This document shows, piece by piece, positions 19,395-28,125 of a stretch of 64,000 bases of DNA (the first letter of the stretch is position 1; every line of letters begins with the position of its first letter). Under the pieces are notes generated by a model. It did not search any database. It was not told where the DNA came from and saw only the letters and a list, made by a program, of their open reading frames with translations. This DNA is from Actinobacillus indolicus. GTDB lineage: Bacteria; Pseudomonadota; Gammaproteobacteria; Enterobacterales; Pasteurellaceae. A program made the translations under genes and the position numbers. The DNA lies in the NCBI RefSeq assembly GCF_901764975.1, contig NZ_CABFKH010000004.1, positions 119,246 through 183,245 on the forward strand. Reading direction: 5' to 3'.

Positions 19395-20663
19395 CTATCT
19401 TAGTAAATTATTTAGTAACGAAGTATAAATATTAACGCCCGTAAGTAACTGCGCTTCATCGATATCAAACTCAGCCTCATGATGCCCAGCAGTTCTATCT
19501 GCACCAATGATAAAGTAGATAGCTTTTCCACCATTATCTTGTACACGGCGACCTAAAATCGTGGCATCCTCACTCGCATTAAATGCATAAGTAGGCTCAA
19601 CATGTTTGATTTGTGGCTGTTGGCTGGCAATCTGTTCAATTAACTGAATCAGCTCTTTATCATTCACCATATCAACTGCTTCACCTACAATTTCAGTTTC
19701 ATACTCAACATCAAAACTGATTGCGACACCTTGAGCAATCTGCATCACTTGATCAACCATATATTGATTAATCGCTTTATTTTCTCCACGAACTTCAAGC
19801 TGAATAGTGGCTTTAGATGGAATAACATTGCGCCCCTCGCCAGCATTTAGTACACCGACATTAATTCTTGTCATGCCTTCTCCGTGACGAGAAATGCCAT
19901 GTAACTGTGTCACCGCATGTGCTGCGGCTAATAATGCATTTCGCCCTAAATGGGGTGCAGCTCCTGCGTGTGCTGGTTTACCTTGATAGCGAATATCTAT
20001 TTTCGTGGTAGAAAGGAAATTCTGCAGATCGGAAATTACAGTACCTGAATTCGCACAGAAACTGATATGTGAACTGGCAAAGTAATTTGCATCATCAATC
20101 ACACCGCTTGCAGCAATGGCAGCAGCTCCGCGAACGCCTTCTTCCGCAGGTTGAAATACGATTTTGACTTTACCTGTGAGTTTTTCTTTGTTTTGAGAAA
20201 TCCAAAGAGCTGTGCCTAAACCAATCGTAATATGAGCGTCATGCCCACAGGCATGCATAAAGCCATCATTTAATGAACAAAAACCCAGTTTATTTGGAAT
20301 ATGATTCGGATCTTTTGTTTCAGTCACATTGACACAATCAATATCAAAACGTAAGGCGACCGTTTTACCAGGTTTACCTGAATCAAACACCGCAACACAA
20401 CCCGTATACCCATCCATTTTTTCTAACCATTTTGGATTTGCCCCATAGGCTTTAGCTTTGCTCAATCCTTTTTCAACAACACTCTTCTGGCGACCTCGTA
20501 CAAATTCTTCATTGATAATTTGTTTACCTAGTAAAATCTCAAATCCCATCTCTTCCAAATAATCGGCAATACGACTTGTTGTCCAAAATTCAGACCAACC
20601 AATTTCAGGAAATCGATGGAACTCTCTACGCCAACTCACTAATTTTTCTAATTCAATACTCAT
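19395..20663 (-). CDS. M20-family amidohydrolase (AbgB/hippuricase-like)
   Basis: 422 residues from MSIELEKLVSWRREFHRFPEIGWSEFWTT. Metal-binding and catalytic features: HACGHDAH (about 142-149), VFQPAEEG, and the dimerisation domain with GKPAHAGAAPHLGRNAL. This is the AbgB-like branch of M20D, which cleaves N-acyl amino acids (p-aminobenzoyl-glutamate in E. coli). The exact substrate cannot be read. It is third in an operon after pepE and the DcuC-type carrier; a related gene order exists in H. influenzae. GGAG upstream favours the second of two adjacent ATGs. Confidence 0.82.
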   Translation of the reverse strand: MSIELEKLVSWRREFHRFPEIGWSEFWTTSRIADYLEEMGFEILLGKQIINEEFVRGRQKSVVEKGLSKAKAYGANPKWLEKMDGYTGCVAVFDSGKPGKTVALRFDIDCVNVTETKDPNHIPNKLGFCSLNDGFMHACGHDAHITIGLGTALWISQNKEKLTGKVKIVFQPAEEGVRGAAAIAASGVIDDANYFASSHISFCANSGTVISDLQNFLSTTKIDIRYQGKPAHAGAAPHLGRNALLAAAHAVTQLHGISRHGEGMTRINVGVLNAGEGRNVIPSKATIQLEVRGENKAINQYMVDQVMQIAQGVAISFDVEYETEIVGEAVDMVNDKELIQLIEQIASQQPQIKHVEPTYAFNASEDATILGRRVQDNGGKAIYFIIGADRTAGHHEAEFDIDEAQLLTGVNIYTSLLNNLLR

Positions 20664-20689
20664 CATAAACTCCTTATTTAACAAAGAAA

Positions 20690-20713
20690 AAAGCCACACT
20701 AAAGTGTGGCTTT
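20690..20713 (-). terminator. Hairpin terminator between dcuC-like and amidohydrolase genes
   Basis: Stem AAAGCCACAC / GTGTGGCTTT, followed on the minus strand by TTTTTC. It sits inside the operon, between the carrier stop and the amidohydrolase start, and could reduce expression of the last gene. Confidence 0.65.
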
Positions 20714-20718
20714 AAACA

Positions 20719-22011
20719 TTAGAGCATAAATAATGCAAGGAATAATACGGCTAAAATCATACCTGGCGCGGTGCGTTTAACCATTTCGATAGGATTTACC
20801 ATCGCAAGACCAGCACAGACAATCGTTACCCCCGCAATAGGTGATGCAGTACGACCAATCGCCCCTGCAATCGCAGCCCCCATTCCAAGATTCACATGGG
20901 TATATCCTAGTTCAACAGCATGAGGTGTCACAGCGGTATTAAAGGCAATCGCAGCTGCATCTCCAGAACCTGTAATAACCCCCATTAAGAATGGACCGAT
21001 TGTAGCACCCCAACGAACAAATTCGTTTGAGTGTTTTAAAAATTCAATCGCAGAATCAATCGCACCTGTAGATTTCAACCCTGCAACAAAAACGCTGGCT
21101 GCAATGATGATACCAAGCACATTTGCATAGGAACTTCCCATACCATTAAAGAATTCTTCGGTAATTTTTACTGGAGATTTACGTGTAACTAAAATACCGT
21201 AAATCGCACCAATTAGCATCGCTTGTGGAACACCCATTTTCGTCCATTCTAAACCAGGCACTTGTTGTAATGAGGTACCACCAACAATTAAAATAATGAG
21301 CGGCACAAGCGGTGCAAAAGCGTATAAAACGTTCACTTTTTGAAAGGTGTTTTCAGACGCTTTATTCTCTGCAATATATGCGTCGCGATGTTCCTGACCA
21401 TAGTCTTTAAACACCAATGCCAATAAAGTCAACACCACAGCACCAATCGCTCCAGCGATAATGGTATAAGGCGCATGAGATAAGTTAACTTGTGTAATAG
21501 TTAACCCTGACATTTCGCTTATCATCGCCGAATGTGAAGAGCCTGGACTCATCATTGAACCAAAAGTCCCTGCAAGAATCGCTGCCCCCGCCATAGATGG
21601 ACGAACACCTGAGCTTTTTAATACAGGGATTAATGTCGCACCTACAGCTGCCGCACAACCAGCAGCAGATGGAATGGCGATATTAATAAAGAACGTAATA
21701 ATGGTCGCAATCGGAATTAAGAAGAATTTTAATCCGCTCAATGGTTTGGTAAGTAAATGAACCAAATGTGTATCGCATTGTGTGTACTTCATCACATAAG
21801 CAAAACCCATACTCGAACAGATTGCCATGATTAAACCGCCAGAAGTCATACTTTTGGCAAAGGCATCTAATGCCTCCATAGGATTTAATGTCAATATCGA
21901 CATCAATAAACCGACACCAATAAGTACAGTACGCGTTTCATATTTTTTAATTAAAAAATAAATTGTTGCAATAATCCCTAAAATTGCAACGATTGATTTT
22001 AATTCAGCCAT
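20719..22011 (-). CDS. dcuC: DcuC-family C4-dicarboxylate carrier
   Basis: 430 residues with about 12 membrane segments. The family pattern is seen in FFINIAIPSAAGCAAAVGATLIPVL, AILAGTFGSMMSPGSSHSAM and ITGSGDAAAIAFNTAV. DcuC carriers exchange or export C4-dicarboxylates; given the neighbours, aspartate or an aspartate derivative is a possible substrate here. A strong SD, AGGGGGT, precedes the ATG; only 8 bases separate it from the pepE stop. Confidence 0.85.
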   Translation of the reverse strand: MAELKSIVAILGIIATIYFLIKKYETRTVLIGVGLLMSILTLNPMEALDAFAKSMTSGGLIMAICSSMGFAYVMKYTQCDTHLVHLLTKPLSGLKFFLIPIATIITFFINIAIPSAAGCAAAVGATLIPVLKSSGVRPSMAGAAILAGTFGSMMSPGSSHSAMISEMSGLTITQVNLSHAPYTIIAGAIGAVVLTLLALVFKDYGQEHRDAYIAENKASENTFQKVNVLYAFAPLVPLIILIVGGTSLQQVPGLEWTKMGVPQAMLIGAIYGILVTRKSPVKITEEFFNGMGSSYANVLGIIIAASVFVAGLKSTGAIDSAIEFLKHSNEFVRWGATIGPFLMGVITGSGDAAAIAFNTAVTPHAVELGYTHVNLGMGAAIAGAIGRTASPIAGVTIVCAGLAMVNPIEMVKRTAPGMILAVLFLALFML

Positions 22012-22019
22012 GTTACCCC

Positions 22020-22724
22020 CTAATAGCTAAATGTTGTTCCTATATCTAAAGTGGTTTGTTTCATTTCTTTTTCAAAAGTGAGAACGGCATGCTCTCCAAG
22101 AATTGTTGCTTTTTCACCTTCAATTTTAAGCGCTGTTCCCTCAGGTAAAGCGTAAACGCAAGCGGTCGGATTTGCAATTAAAAATTCAGCCAAACGCTCT
22201 TCCCTACTTTCGCCATTATGACCTTGCATTTTGCCTGAAATAAAGTGTGGATTAATTTGATAAGGAAAGAGATTCAATGCAGTAAAAGAAGGAGGATAAA
22301 CAATCGGCATATCGTTGGTTGTCATAATAGATGCGCCAGCCACATTTGCCCCTGCACTCCAACCAAAATAAGGTGTTCCTGCATTCACTTTTTCTCTGAT
22401 TGCATTAATTAAATCATGTTCATACATCTGTTTTAATAAACAAAATGTATTGCCGCCACCAACAGCTATCGCATCTGCTTGCTCAATAATATCCGTATGT
22501 TTTGTTCCACGATGAACTGAAACAATTTCCACATTTACTTCAGCCAATGCTTGTTGAACTTTTGCTTCATATTCATCAAAGGATTGCCGTACACCTGCAT
22601 AAGGGACAAATGCGACTTTTTTGCCTTGATAATCTGCTAAGAATTGTTGTAACCAAGGGATCGTATGGACTAAATAATCCGTATTTTTATATTTTGAACC
22701 ACTCATTAACAACATCTTTTTCAT
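22020..22724 (-). CDS. pepE: PepE, alpha-aspartyl dipeptidase
   Basis: Serine peptidase of family S51, specific for dipeptides with N-terminal Asp. 234 residues. The nucleophile serine is in [10 protein letters not shown] (about 120), the nearby glycine-rich AVGGGNTF forms the oxyanion region, and [21 protein letters not shown] carries the catalytic His. An uptake sequence (GCAAGCGGTCGG...TTTGCAA) is embedded in the coding region. First gene of the minus-strand pepE-dcuC-amidohydrolase operon, preceded by AAGGAGAAA. Confidence 0.92.
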   Translation of the reverse strand: MKKMLLMSGSKYKNTDYLVHTIPWLQQFLADYQGKKVAFVPYAGVRQSFDEYEAKVQQALAEVNVEIVSVHRGTKHTDIIEQADAIAVGGGNTFCLLKQMYEHDLINAIREKVNAGTPYFGWSAGANVAGASIMTTNDMPIVYPPSFTALNLFPYQINPHFISGKMQGHNGESREERLAEFLIANPTACVYALPEGTALKIEGEKATILGEHAVLTFEKEMKQTTLDIGTTFSY

Positions 22725-22818
22725 TATATTTCTCCTTTTATCGTTTAAAACTATACAAAAGTTATTATGGGTCTAAAATAAAAAAGGTCTACTGCATTTA
22801 CGATGTATATGCTTGTTT

Positions 22819-22834
22819 CGTGATCTAGATCACA
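22819..22834. promoter_or_regulatory. CRP (cAMP receptor protein) binding site
   Basis: CGTGATCTAGATCACA fits TGTGAnnnnnnTCACA at nine of ten positions and has the preferred TCTAGA centre. Its centre is about 58 bases upstream of a possible pepE transcript start, which follows a TATTTT -10 on the minus strand at 22780-22775. That is close to the -61.5 class I position. It is only about 34 bases from the start codon of the divergent amidase gene, too close to activate that gene in the usual way. Confidence 0.75.
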
Positions 22835-22859
22835 TCCAATACTCAAGTAGGAGAACTTT

Positions 22860-24089
22860 ATGTCTATTAATATGCCCCGAATTCAATCTATCATTGAGCA
22901 CCTTGCAACTATTTCGTCCGAACCTAATGCCCTTACTCGGCTTGCATTTACATCTGATGATGTAAAAGCCCATGAGTATATTATCAACATATGTAAACCC
23001 TACGATTTACAGGTTCGTTATGATGAAATTGGCAATCTTTTTATTCGAAAATCAGGAACAGAAGATCATTTGCCAGTAGTTGCTTTTGGCTCTCATATTG
23101 ATACCGTCGTCAATGCGGGAAAATATGATGGTCCACTTGGAAGTATTGGTGGATTAGAAATTCTTTTGCAACTTTGTGAGCAAAATATCCAAACCCGTTA
23201 TCCTTTAGAACTCATTATCTTTAATTGTGAAGAATCTAGTCGCTTTAACTTTGCAACCCTTGGAAGTAAAGTGATGTGTGGTATAGCAGGAAAAGAAAAA
23301 CTAAGCCAATTAAAAGATAAACAAGGGAAAGGTATAGCTGATGCAATGACAGATGTTGGTTTAGATTTCTCTTTGGTCGAAAAAGCGCAAAGAAAGCCTA
23401 GCGATTTTAAATGTTTCTATGAATTGCATATTGAACAAGGTCCTAGACTTGAAAATGAACAAAAAACAATTGGTATTGTGTCAGGTATTGCAGCTCCAAT
23501 TCGCTGTATTGTTAAAATTACAGGTCAAGCAGATCATTCTGGTGCAACTGCTATGCATTATCGCCATGATGCGTTACTTGGCGGAGCAGAATTAGCATTA
23601 GCTATAGAGCAAGCTGCTATTGATGCAGGGCATTCAACCGTCGCAACAGTTGGTAATTTATCAGCTAAACCTGGTGTAATGAATGTCGTGCCTGGTTACT
23701 GTGAATTGCTTGTCGATATTCGTGGAATTCATGTAGAAGCAAGAGAATCCGTATTCATTGCCTTACAAAACAAAATTGAGCATATTGCAAAGCAAAGGGG
23801 CTTAATTATTGAGCTTGAACTGATCGCTAAAGATAAACCGATTTTACTTTCATCAGACATCATTGATGGACTTGTCGAAGTGACTCAAGAACTAGGATAT
23901 AGCTACGAAATTATGCCAAGTGGCGCAGGACATGATGCGATGCATATGGCAACTTACTGTCCTACAGGGATGATTTTTGTTCCATCTCATAAAGGTATTA
24001 GCCATAATCCATTGGAATTTACAGCGTGGGATGATATTGAAGCAGGCATTAAAGTCCTACAAAAAGCGGTGTTAGCACAAGCCTATTAA
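22860..24089 (+). CDS. M20C Zn-dependent amidase (N-carbamoyl-amino acid / allantoate hydrolase family)
   Basis: 409 residues of the hydantoinase/carbamoylase family (AllC, HyuC). Metal-ligand motifs: FGSHIDTVVNAGKYDGPLG (about 77-95), FNCEESSRF, ELHIEQGPRLE, and a late SGAGHDAMHMA. The dimerisation domain has GQADHSGATAM and a conserved R/N pair for the carboxylate. Members hydrolyse N-carbamoyl amino acids, ureidoglycine-type compounds or allantoate; the substrate here is unknown. Without hydantoinase or allantoinase genes nearby, a carbamoyl-amino acid (for example carbamoyl-aspartate) is more likely. Divergent from pepE; AGGAGAA precedes the ATG. Confidence 0.8.
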   Translation: MSINMPRIQSIIEHLATISSEPNALTRLAFTSDDVKAHEYIINICKPYDLQVRYDEIGNLFIRKSGTEDHLPVVAFGSHIDTVVNAGKYDGPLGSIGGLEILLQLCEQNIQTRYPLELIIFNCEESSRFNFATLGSKVMCGIAGKEKLSQLKDKQGKGIADAMTDVGLDFSLVEKAQRKPSDFKCFYELHIEQGPRLENEQKTIGIVSGIAAPIRCIVKITGQADHSGATAMHYRHDALLGGAELALAIEQAAIDAGHSTVATVGNLSAKPGVMNVVPGYCELLVDIRGIHVEARESVFIALQNKIEHIAKQRGLIIELELIAKDKPILLSSDIIDGLVEVTQELGYSYEIMPSGAGHDAMHMATYCPTGMIFVPSHKGISHNPLEFTAWDDIEAGIKVLQKAVLAQAY

Positions 24090-24092
24090 GAA

Positions 24093-24124
24093 AAATCGGT
24101 AGAAGGTTACCCTTCTACCGATTT
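24093..24124. terminator. Bidirectional terminator between the amidase gene and htpX
   Basis: Stem AAATCGGTAGAAGG / CCTTCTACCGATTT with a 4-base loop, between convergent genes. Confidence 0.85.
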
Positions 24125-24129
24125 CAATA

Positions 24130-24981
24130 TTATAAACTCTTCAACGCTGCAATACGTTTTTCTAACGGTGGGTGGCTCATAAAGAACTCTTTTGCTTTAC
24201 CGTTGATCATCATTGCATTTAATGAACCTGGTAATTCTTCTGGTGCATGAACACGTTGTAAACGCTCTAACGCTGCAATCATTTTCTCTTTGCCAACTAA
24301 TTGAGCAGAACCTGCATCCGCACGGAACTCACGATAACGAGAGAACCACATTGCGATCATAGTTGCTAATACACCGAATAACACTTCAAGCACCATAGAT
24401 ACTAAGAAATAAGTTCCTGAGCTTTGGCTTTCTTCGCCGTTGTCATTACGTGTACTTGATACTGCCGTCGCAATCATACGAGATAAGAAAATCACGAATG
24501 TATTTAATACACCTTGTAATAAGGTCATCGTCACCATATCACCATTTGCAATATGTGCAACTTCGTGAGCAACAACTGCCTCCGCTTCATCTTGCGTCAT
24601 GGTATTGAGTAACCCTGTACTCACTGCGACTAATGAGTTGCTTTTTGTTGCACCTGTTGCAAATGCATTCACATCTGCTGAATGATAAATCGCAACATCT
24701 GGCATTGGAATACCCGCTTGTTGTGATTGACGTTTTACTGTTTCCACTAACCAACGTTCTGCATTGTTACGTGGTTCTGTAATAATTTCTGCTCCCACAG
24801 ATTTAAGCGCCATAGTTTTTGAAAGGAACAGTGAAATTAATGAGCCTGCAAAACCAAAAAGCACAGACATAATTAAAATACCACCCGTACTGTTACCTGC
24901 AATTCCTGTTACGCTTAAAATAATTCCTAACACAATCATCACAGCGAAGTTTGTGGCAAGGAAAAGTGCGATACGCATCAT
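24130..24981 (-). CDS. htpX: HtpX membrane zinc metalloprotease
   Basis: 283 residues, M48B family. Two N-terminal membrane segments (about 4-22 and 33-53), the zinc motif HEVAH in [14 protein letters not shown] (about 139-143), two more membrane segments, then the third zinc ligand in [12 protein letters not shown]. HtpX degrades misfolded membrane proteins together with FtsH. Starts [11 protein letters not shown], as in E. coli. A 17-bp palindrome lies in its leader. Confidence 0.95.
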   Translation of the reverse strand: MMRIALFLATNFAVMIVLGIILSVTGIAGNSTGGILIMSVLFGFAGSLISLFLSKTMALKSVGAEIITEPRNNAERWLVETVKRQSQQAGIPMPDVAIYHSADVNAFATGATKSNSLVAVSTGLLNTMTQDEAEAVVAHEVAHIANGDMVTMTLLQGVLNTFVIFLSRMIATAVSSTRNDNGEESQSSGTYFLVSMVLEVLFGVLATMIAMWFSRYREFRADAGSAQLVGKEKMIAALERLQRVHAPEELPGSLNAMMINGKAKEFFMSHPPLEKRIAALKSL

Positions 24982-25023
24982 ATAGATAATTCTCCAAAGT
25001 TAATGAATGAATTGTTGTTTTAT

Positions 25024-25040
25024 ATTCGGCAATGCCGAAT
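25024..25040. promoter_or_regulatory. Palindrome in the htpX leader
   Basis: ATTCGGCAATGCCGAAT is a perfect 17-base inverted repeat about 45 bases upstream of the htpX ATG. It may be an operator or a leader hairpin. No T-run follows, so it is not a terminator. Confidence 0.45.
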
Positions 25041-25086
25041 GCCTAAAATAGTGATTATTTAACAAAAATCAAGGATTAGACAAAAA

Positions 25087-26160
25087 TTATTCCCATAAAT
25101 TTAACTGTTTTGTAATTTTTTCTTCAGGGAAATGTACATTTAGCCCGATCAAACGCACTTTTCTTCCTTTTCTACGCTCCCAAATCTGCGCTAACAGCTG
25201 CAAAAAGTGTGACTCGGCAATGCCATCGGTAGTTCGTTCTAAGGTGGTTTGGGTAAAATCATCAAATTTCAGTTTAATGCCAATTTTTTTCAAATCACTC
25301 AACGGCTTATCCCCCCAATTTCGTTGTAAGCGAAAGAGTAATTTTTGATAGTGATCCTTTACCACATCTTGAGCTTCATTTAACTCACTAATATCTTCCA
25401 ATAACGTATTTTCTACCGCTAAGGATTTTCGTGGGCGATCCGTTTCAACTTCTCTTGGGTCAATGCCGTGACAAAAATCCCACAGCCGTTGTCCAAATTT
25501 GCCAAATTGTTGATAAATCAAGGTTTGTTCGGCTTGTTGAATATCGCCACACGTTATAAATCCTAAATGAGCCAGTTTTTCTTGCGTAACTTTCCCAACC
25601 CCTGAAATTTTCTTTAAAGGCAAATTTTTCACAAAATCCGCCACATCTTCAGGGCGAATCACAAATTGCCCATTAGGTTTATTTTGATCTGATGCTATCT
25701 TGGCTAAAAATTTCAAAGGCGCAATCCCTGCCGATGCGGTCAGTTGCAACTCTTGCCAAATCGCTTGGCGAATCGCTTGTGCAATCCAAGTGGCAGAGCC
25801 TGAATGTAGTTCACAGTCCGTCACATCCAAATAAGCTTCATCTAAAGATAATTGTTCAATGATCTGCGTATAACGGCGAAAAATTTGATGGATCTGCCCC
25901 GATACTTCCTTATACAACGGCATATTTACAGGCAACAAAATCAAATTAGGGCAACGTTTTAACGCTTGAGACGTAGACATTGCGCTATGTAAGCCAAACT
26001 TGCGGGCTTCATAATTGCAAGTCGTCAATACACCACGTTGGTTAGCTTTTCCACCCACTGCAACGGGTTTGCCTTGCAAGGCTGGATTATTACGAATTTC
26101 AATAGATGCATAAAAACAATCCATATCTATATGAATAATTTTTTTGTTGTAATTCATCAT
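25087..26160 (-). CDS. dinB: DNA polymerase IV (Y family)
   Basis: Error-prone translesion polymerase, 357 residues. The palm motifs are IIHIDMDCFYASIEIRNNP (metal Asp pair) and SLDEAYLDVT. The HhH region KKISGVGKVTQEKLAHLG and the little-finger domain follow, ending near HFPEEKITKQLNLWE. The beta-clamp motif is probably QLNLW at the C-terminus. Two adjacent ATGs (26160, 26157). No obvious LexA box was seen upstream; an uptake sequence is there instead. Confidence 0.95.
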   Translation of the reverse strand: MMNYNKKIIHIDMDCFYASIEIRNNPALQGKPVAVGGKANQRGVLTTCNYEARKFGLHSAMSTSQALKRCPNLILLPVNMPLYKEVSGQIHQIFRRYTQIIEQLSLDEAYLDVTDCELHSGSATWIAQAIRQAIWQELQLTASAGIAPLKFLAKIASDQNKPNGQFVIRPEDVADFVKNLPLKKISGVGKVTQEKLAHLGFITCGDIQQAEQTLIYQQFGKFGQRLWDFCHGIDPREVETDRPRKSLAVENTLLEDISELNEAQDVVKDHYQKLLFRLQRNWGDKPLSDLKKIGIKLKFDDFTQTTLERTTDGIAESHFLQLLAQIWERRKGRKVRLIGLNVHFPEEKITKQLNLWE

Positions 26161-26301
26161 CCACCTACATTTGCAAAAAATTCGACATATCTGACCGCTT
26201 GTATTAGGATAAATGATACAATAAAATACTGTAAATAAAAACAGTTTATCTTCATTAAATTATCTATTACATTCTCTACTTCATATTTAAAAGGAGAACT
26301 T

Positions 26302-27210
26302 ATGCTATACGGACTGATGATTGCCTTTGTTCCGCTCTTTTTAGGGTATCTATTTAAAAGCACAAATCAAAAGATACTGAGCTGGGTCAATCGCATTACA
26401 CTTTATTGCCTTTACCTGATCTTACTCATTATGGGGATTTCCTTAGGGCAACTTGATGAACTCACAACCAAACTCCCACAAATTGGGGCGATTGCTTTTG
26501 GATTAAGTGCAATCTTACATTTGTGCAATATTATTGGCTTAGTGATTTTTGACAAACTCTACCCAATTAAACGCCAATCCCATAACCTTGAAGAACTGCC
26601 TTCCCGTTGGAAAGTATTGCTTGAATCAGCGCAACTCTGTGCGACGGTATTTGTTGGGGTGATTTTTGGCTTAACGACAAAAGGCATTATTGATTTTCCA
26701 TTACATTCAAGTACTTATGTTTTAGTGGTAATGATTTTCTGTGTAGGTATTCAGTTACGAAATAGCGGTATTCCACTGCGAGATGTTTTCTTAAATAAAC
26801 GGGGGATTTTGACGTCTATCGTATTTATCGCAAGCGGTCTGATTGGTGGTTTTTTTTGCGCTTATGTGTTGGATTTACCTGTGATTAAAGCCCTTGCCTT
26901 TGCTTCTGGCTTTGGTTGGTATTCGCTTTCAAGTGTTTTAGTCAATGACGCTTGGGGGCCTATGTATGGCAGTATTGCCTTTTTTAACGATCTGTCTCGT
27001 GAGATTTTCTGCCTATTTGCCATTCCCTTTTTTATGCGACACTTCCCATCCACCGCAGTAGGATTAGGCGGAGCAACGGCATTAGATGCGACATTGCCAA
27101 TCATTCAAAAATCAGGGGGAATTCAAATTGTGCCATTGGCGATTAGCTTTGGTTTTATTATCAATTTAGTCGTACCGATTTTATTGGCGTTTTTTATTGG
27201 GTTGGCGTAA
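26302..27210 (+). CDS. lysO: LysO (YbjE) lysine exporter family protein
   Basis: 302-residue membrane protein with about eight segments. The C-terminal two thirds match the LysO/DUF340 family: GVIFGLTTKGIIDFPLH, CVGIQLRNSGIPL, ASGFGWYSLSSVLVND, and FFNDLSREIFCLFAIPF, which contains the conserved acidic residues needed for transport. In E. coli LysO exports lysine and confers resistance to thialysine. AAAGGAGAA precedes the ATG. Downstream is the minus-strand LOS locus. Confidence 0.88.
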   Translation: MLYGLMIAFVPLFLGYLFKSTNQKILSWVNRITLYCLYLILLIMGISLGQLDELTTKLPQIGAIAFGLSAILHLCNIIGLVIFDKLYPIKRQSHNLEELPSRWKVLLESAQLCATVFVGVIFGLTTKGIIDFPLHSSTYVLVVMIFCVGIQLRNSGIPLRDVFLNKRGILTSIVFIASGLIGGFFCAYVLDLPVIKALAFASGFGWYSLSSVLVNDAWGPMYGSIAFFNDLSREIFCLFAIPFFMRHFPSTAVGLGGATALDATLPIIQKSGGIQIVPLAISFGFIINLVVPILLAFFIGLA

Positions 27211-27239
27211 AAATCAGCTATCAAAGATACTTAAAAAGT

Positions 27240-27265
27240 GGCACACGTTTTGAGCGTGTGCCAAA
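27240..27265. terminator. Hairpin between lysO and the LOS locus
   Basis: GGCACACG / CGTGTGCC stem with a 7-base loop between convergent transcripts. Confidence 0.6.
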
Positions 27266-27324
27266 TTATTAGATTAATCCATATAAGTGGAATTTTATAT
27301 ACGTTATGAGCCTATTGAATTCGA

Positions 27325-28125
27325 CTACTTCCTTAACAACTTATACAAATGGCTCAATAATGATGCTGGTAACAATCTTGGTAAAACGCGCATAATAAAA
27401 GTAATAAACCCTGAAACCATACCTTGCACTCCTACTTGACGCTTCAATTTAAACAAACGCCATTCTGCCTTAGCTTGAGCGATACCACGGCGACGACCGA
27501 CCATACCATTTCCAACACGGGCATAAACCAAAACTTCCGGTAAATTCGCCACTTTTTTGCCCAATGCGACCAATTTAATCCAGAGATAGTAATCTTCTTG
27601 TAAGTCTTGATAGCCACCACATTCAAGCACGGCACTTTTTTGGTATGCAACGGTCATATGATTAAATGGGCAACGTTTCTGCGTAAATTCCACAATAGCT
27701 TTGGTTTCCGTTGGTACACGGCGGTAGCTGACAATATCATTAATATCTGAGCCAAATTCAGCAATTTGCCCGCCAAAAATAATGGTATCAGGGTTTTGTT
27801 CAATAAACGCCACCTGTTTTTCAAAACGTTCTGGAATACAAATATCGTCCGTATCCATACGGAATACCCATTCATTTCTACAATGGGCTAAGCCGTGATT
27901 GAGTGCTTTTCCTAGCCCTTGATTTTGAGCAAGTCTAACAATATTAAGCGGTAAGATTTCCACAAAATTTTGCACAACTTGTTCTAATTCAGGGGTAATT
28001 ACGCCGTCAAATACAACAACAATTTCGTCAGCTTGAACGGTTTGATTTTTTAAACTTTCAAAACATTCGGTTAAATATTCTGGTTTTTCCTTAAAATATA
28101 AGGACATTAATACGGAAAACTTCAT
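27325..28125 (-). CDS. GT2-family glycosyltransferase (AmsE-like)
   Basis: 266 residues. GT-A fold: FSVLMSLYFKEKPEYLTECFESL at the N-terminus, EIVVVFDG, the nucleotide-sugar DxD in FRMDTDD (about 92), and the acceptor-side QEDYYLWIKL. This resembles AmsE/LgtA-type enzymes that add Glc, Gal or HexNAc. The donor cannot be assigned from sequence. It is the last gene of the LOS operon, sharing one base with the upstream GT2 gene, and ends about 115 bases from lysO. Confidence 0.85.
   Translation of the reverse strand: MKFSVLMSLYFKEKPEYLTECFESLKNQTVQADEIVVVFDGVITPELEQVVQNFVEILPLNIVRLAQNQGLGKALNHGLAHCRNEWVFRMDTDDICIPERFEKQVAFIEQNPDTIIFGGQIAEFGSDINDIVSYRRVPTETKAIVEFTQKRCPFNHMTVAYQKSAVLECGGYQDLQEDYYLWIKLVALGKKVANLPEVLVYARVGNGMVGRRRGIAQAKAEWRLFKLKRQVGVQGMVSGFITFIMRVLPRLLPASLLSHLYKLLRK

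Noticed and set aside
26160..26301. Lysine riboswitch before lysO
   Set aside because: The gap is only about 140 bases, AT-rich, without the long conserved junction of the L box.
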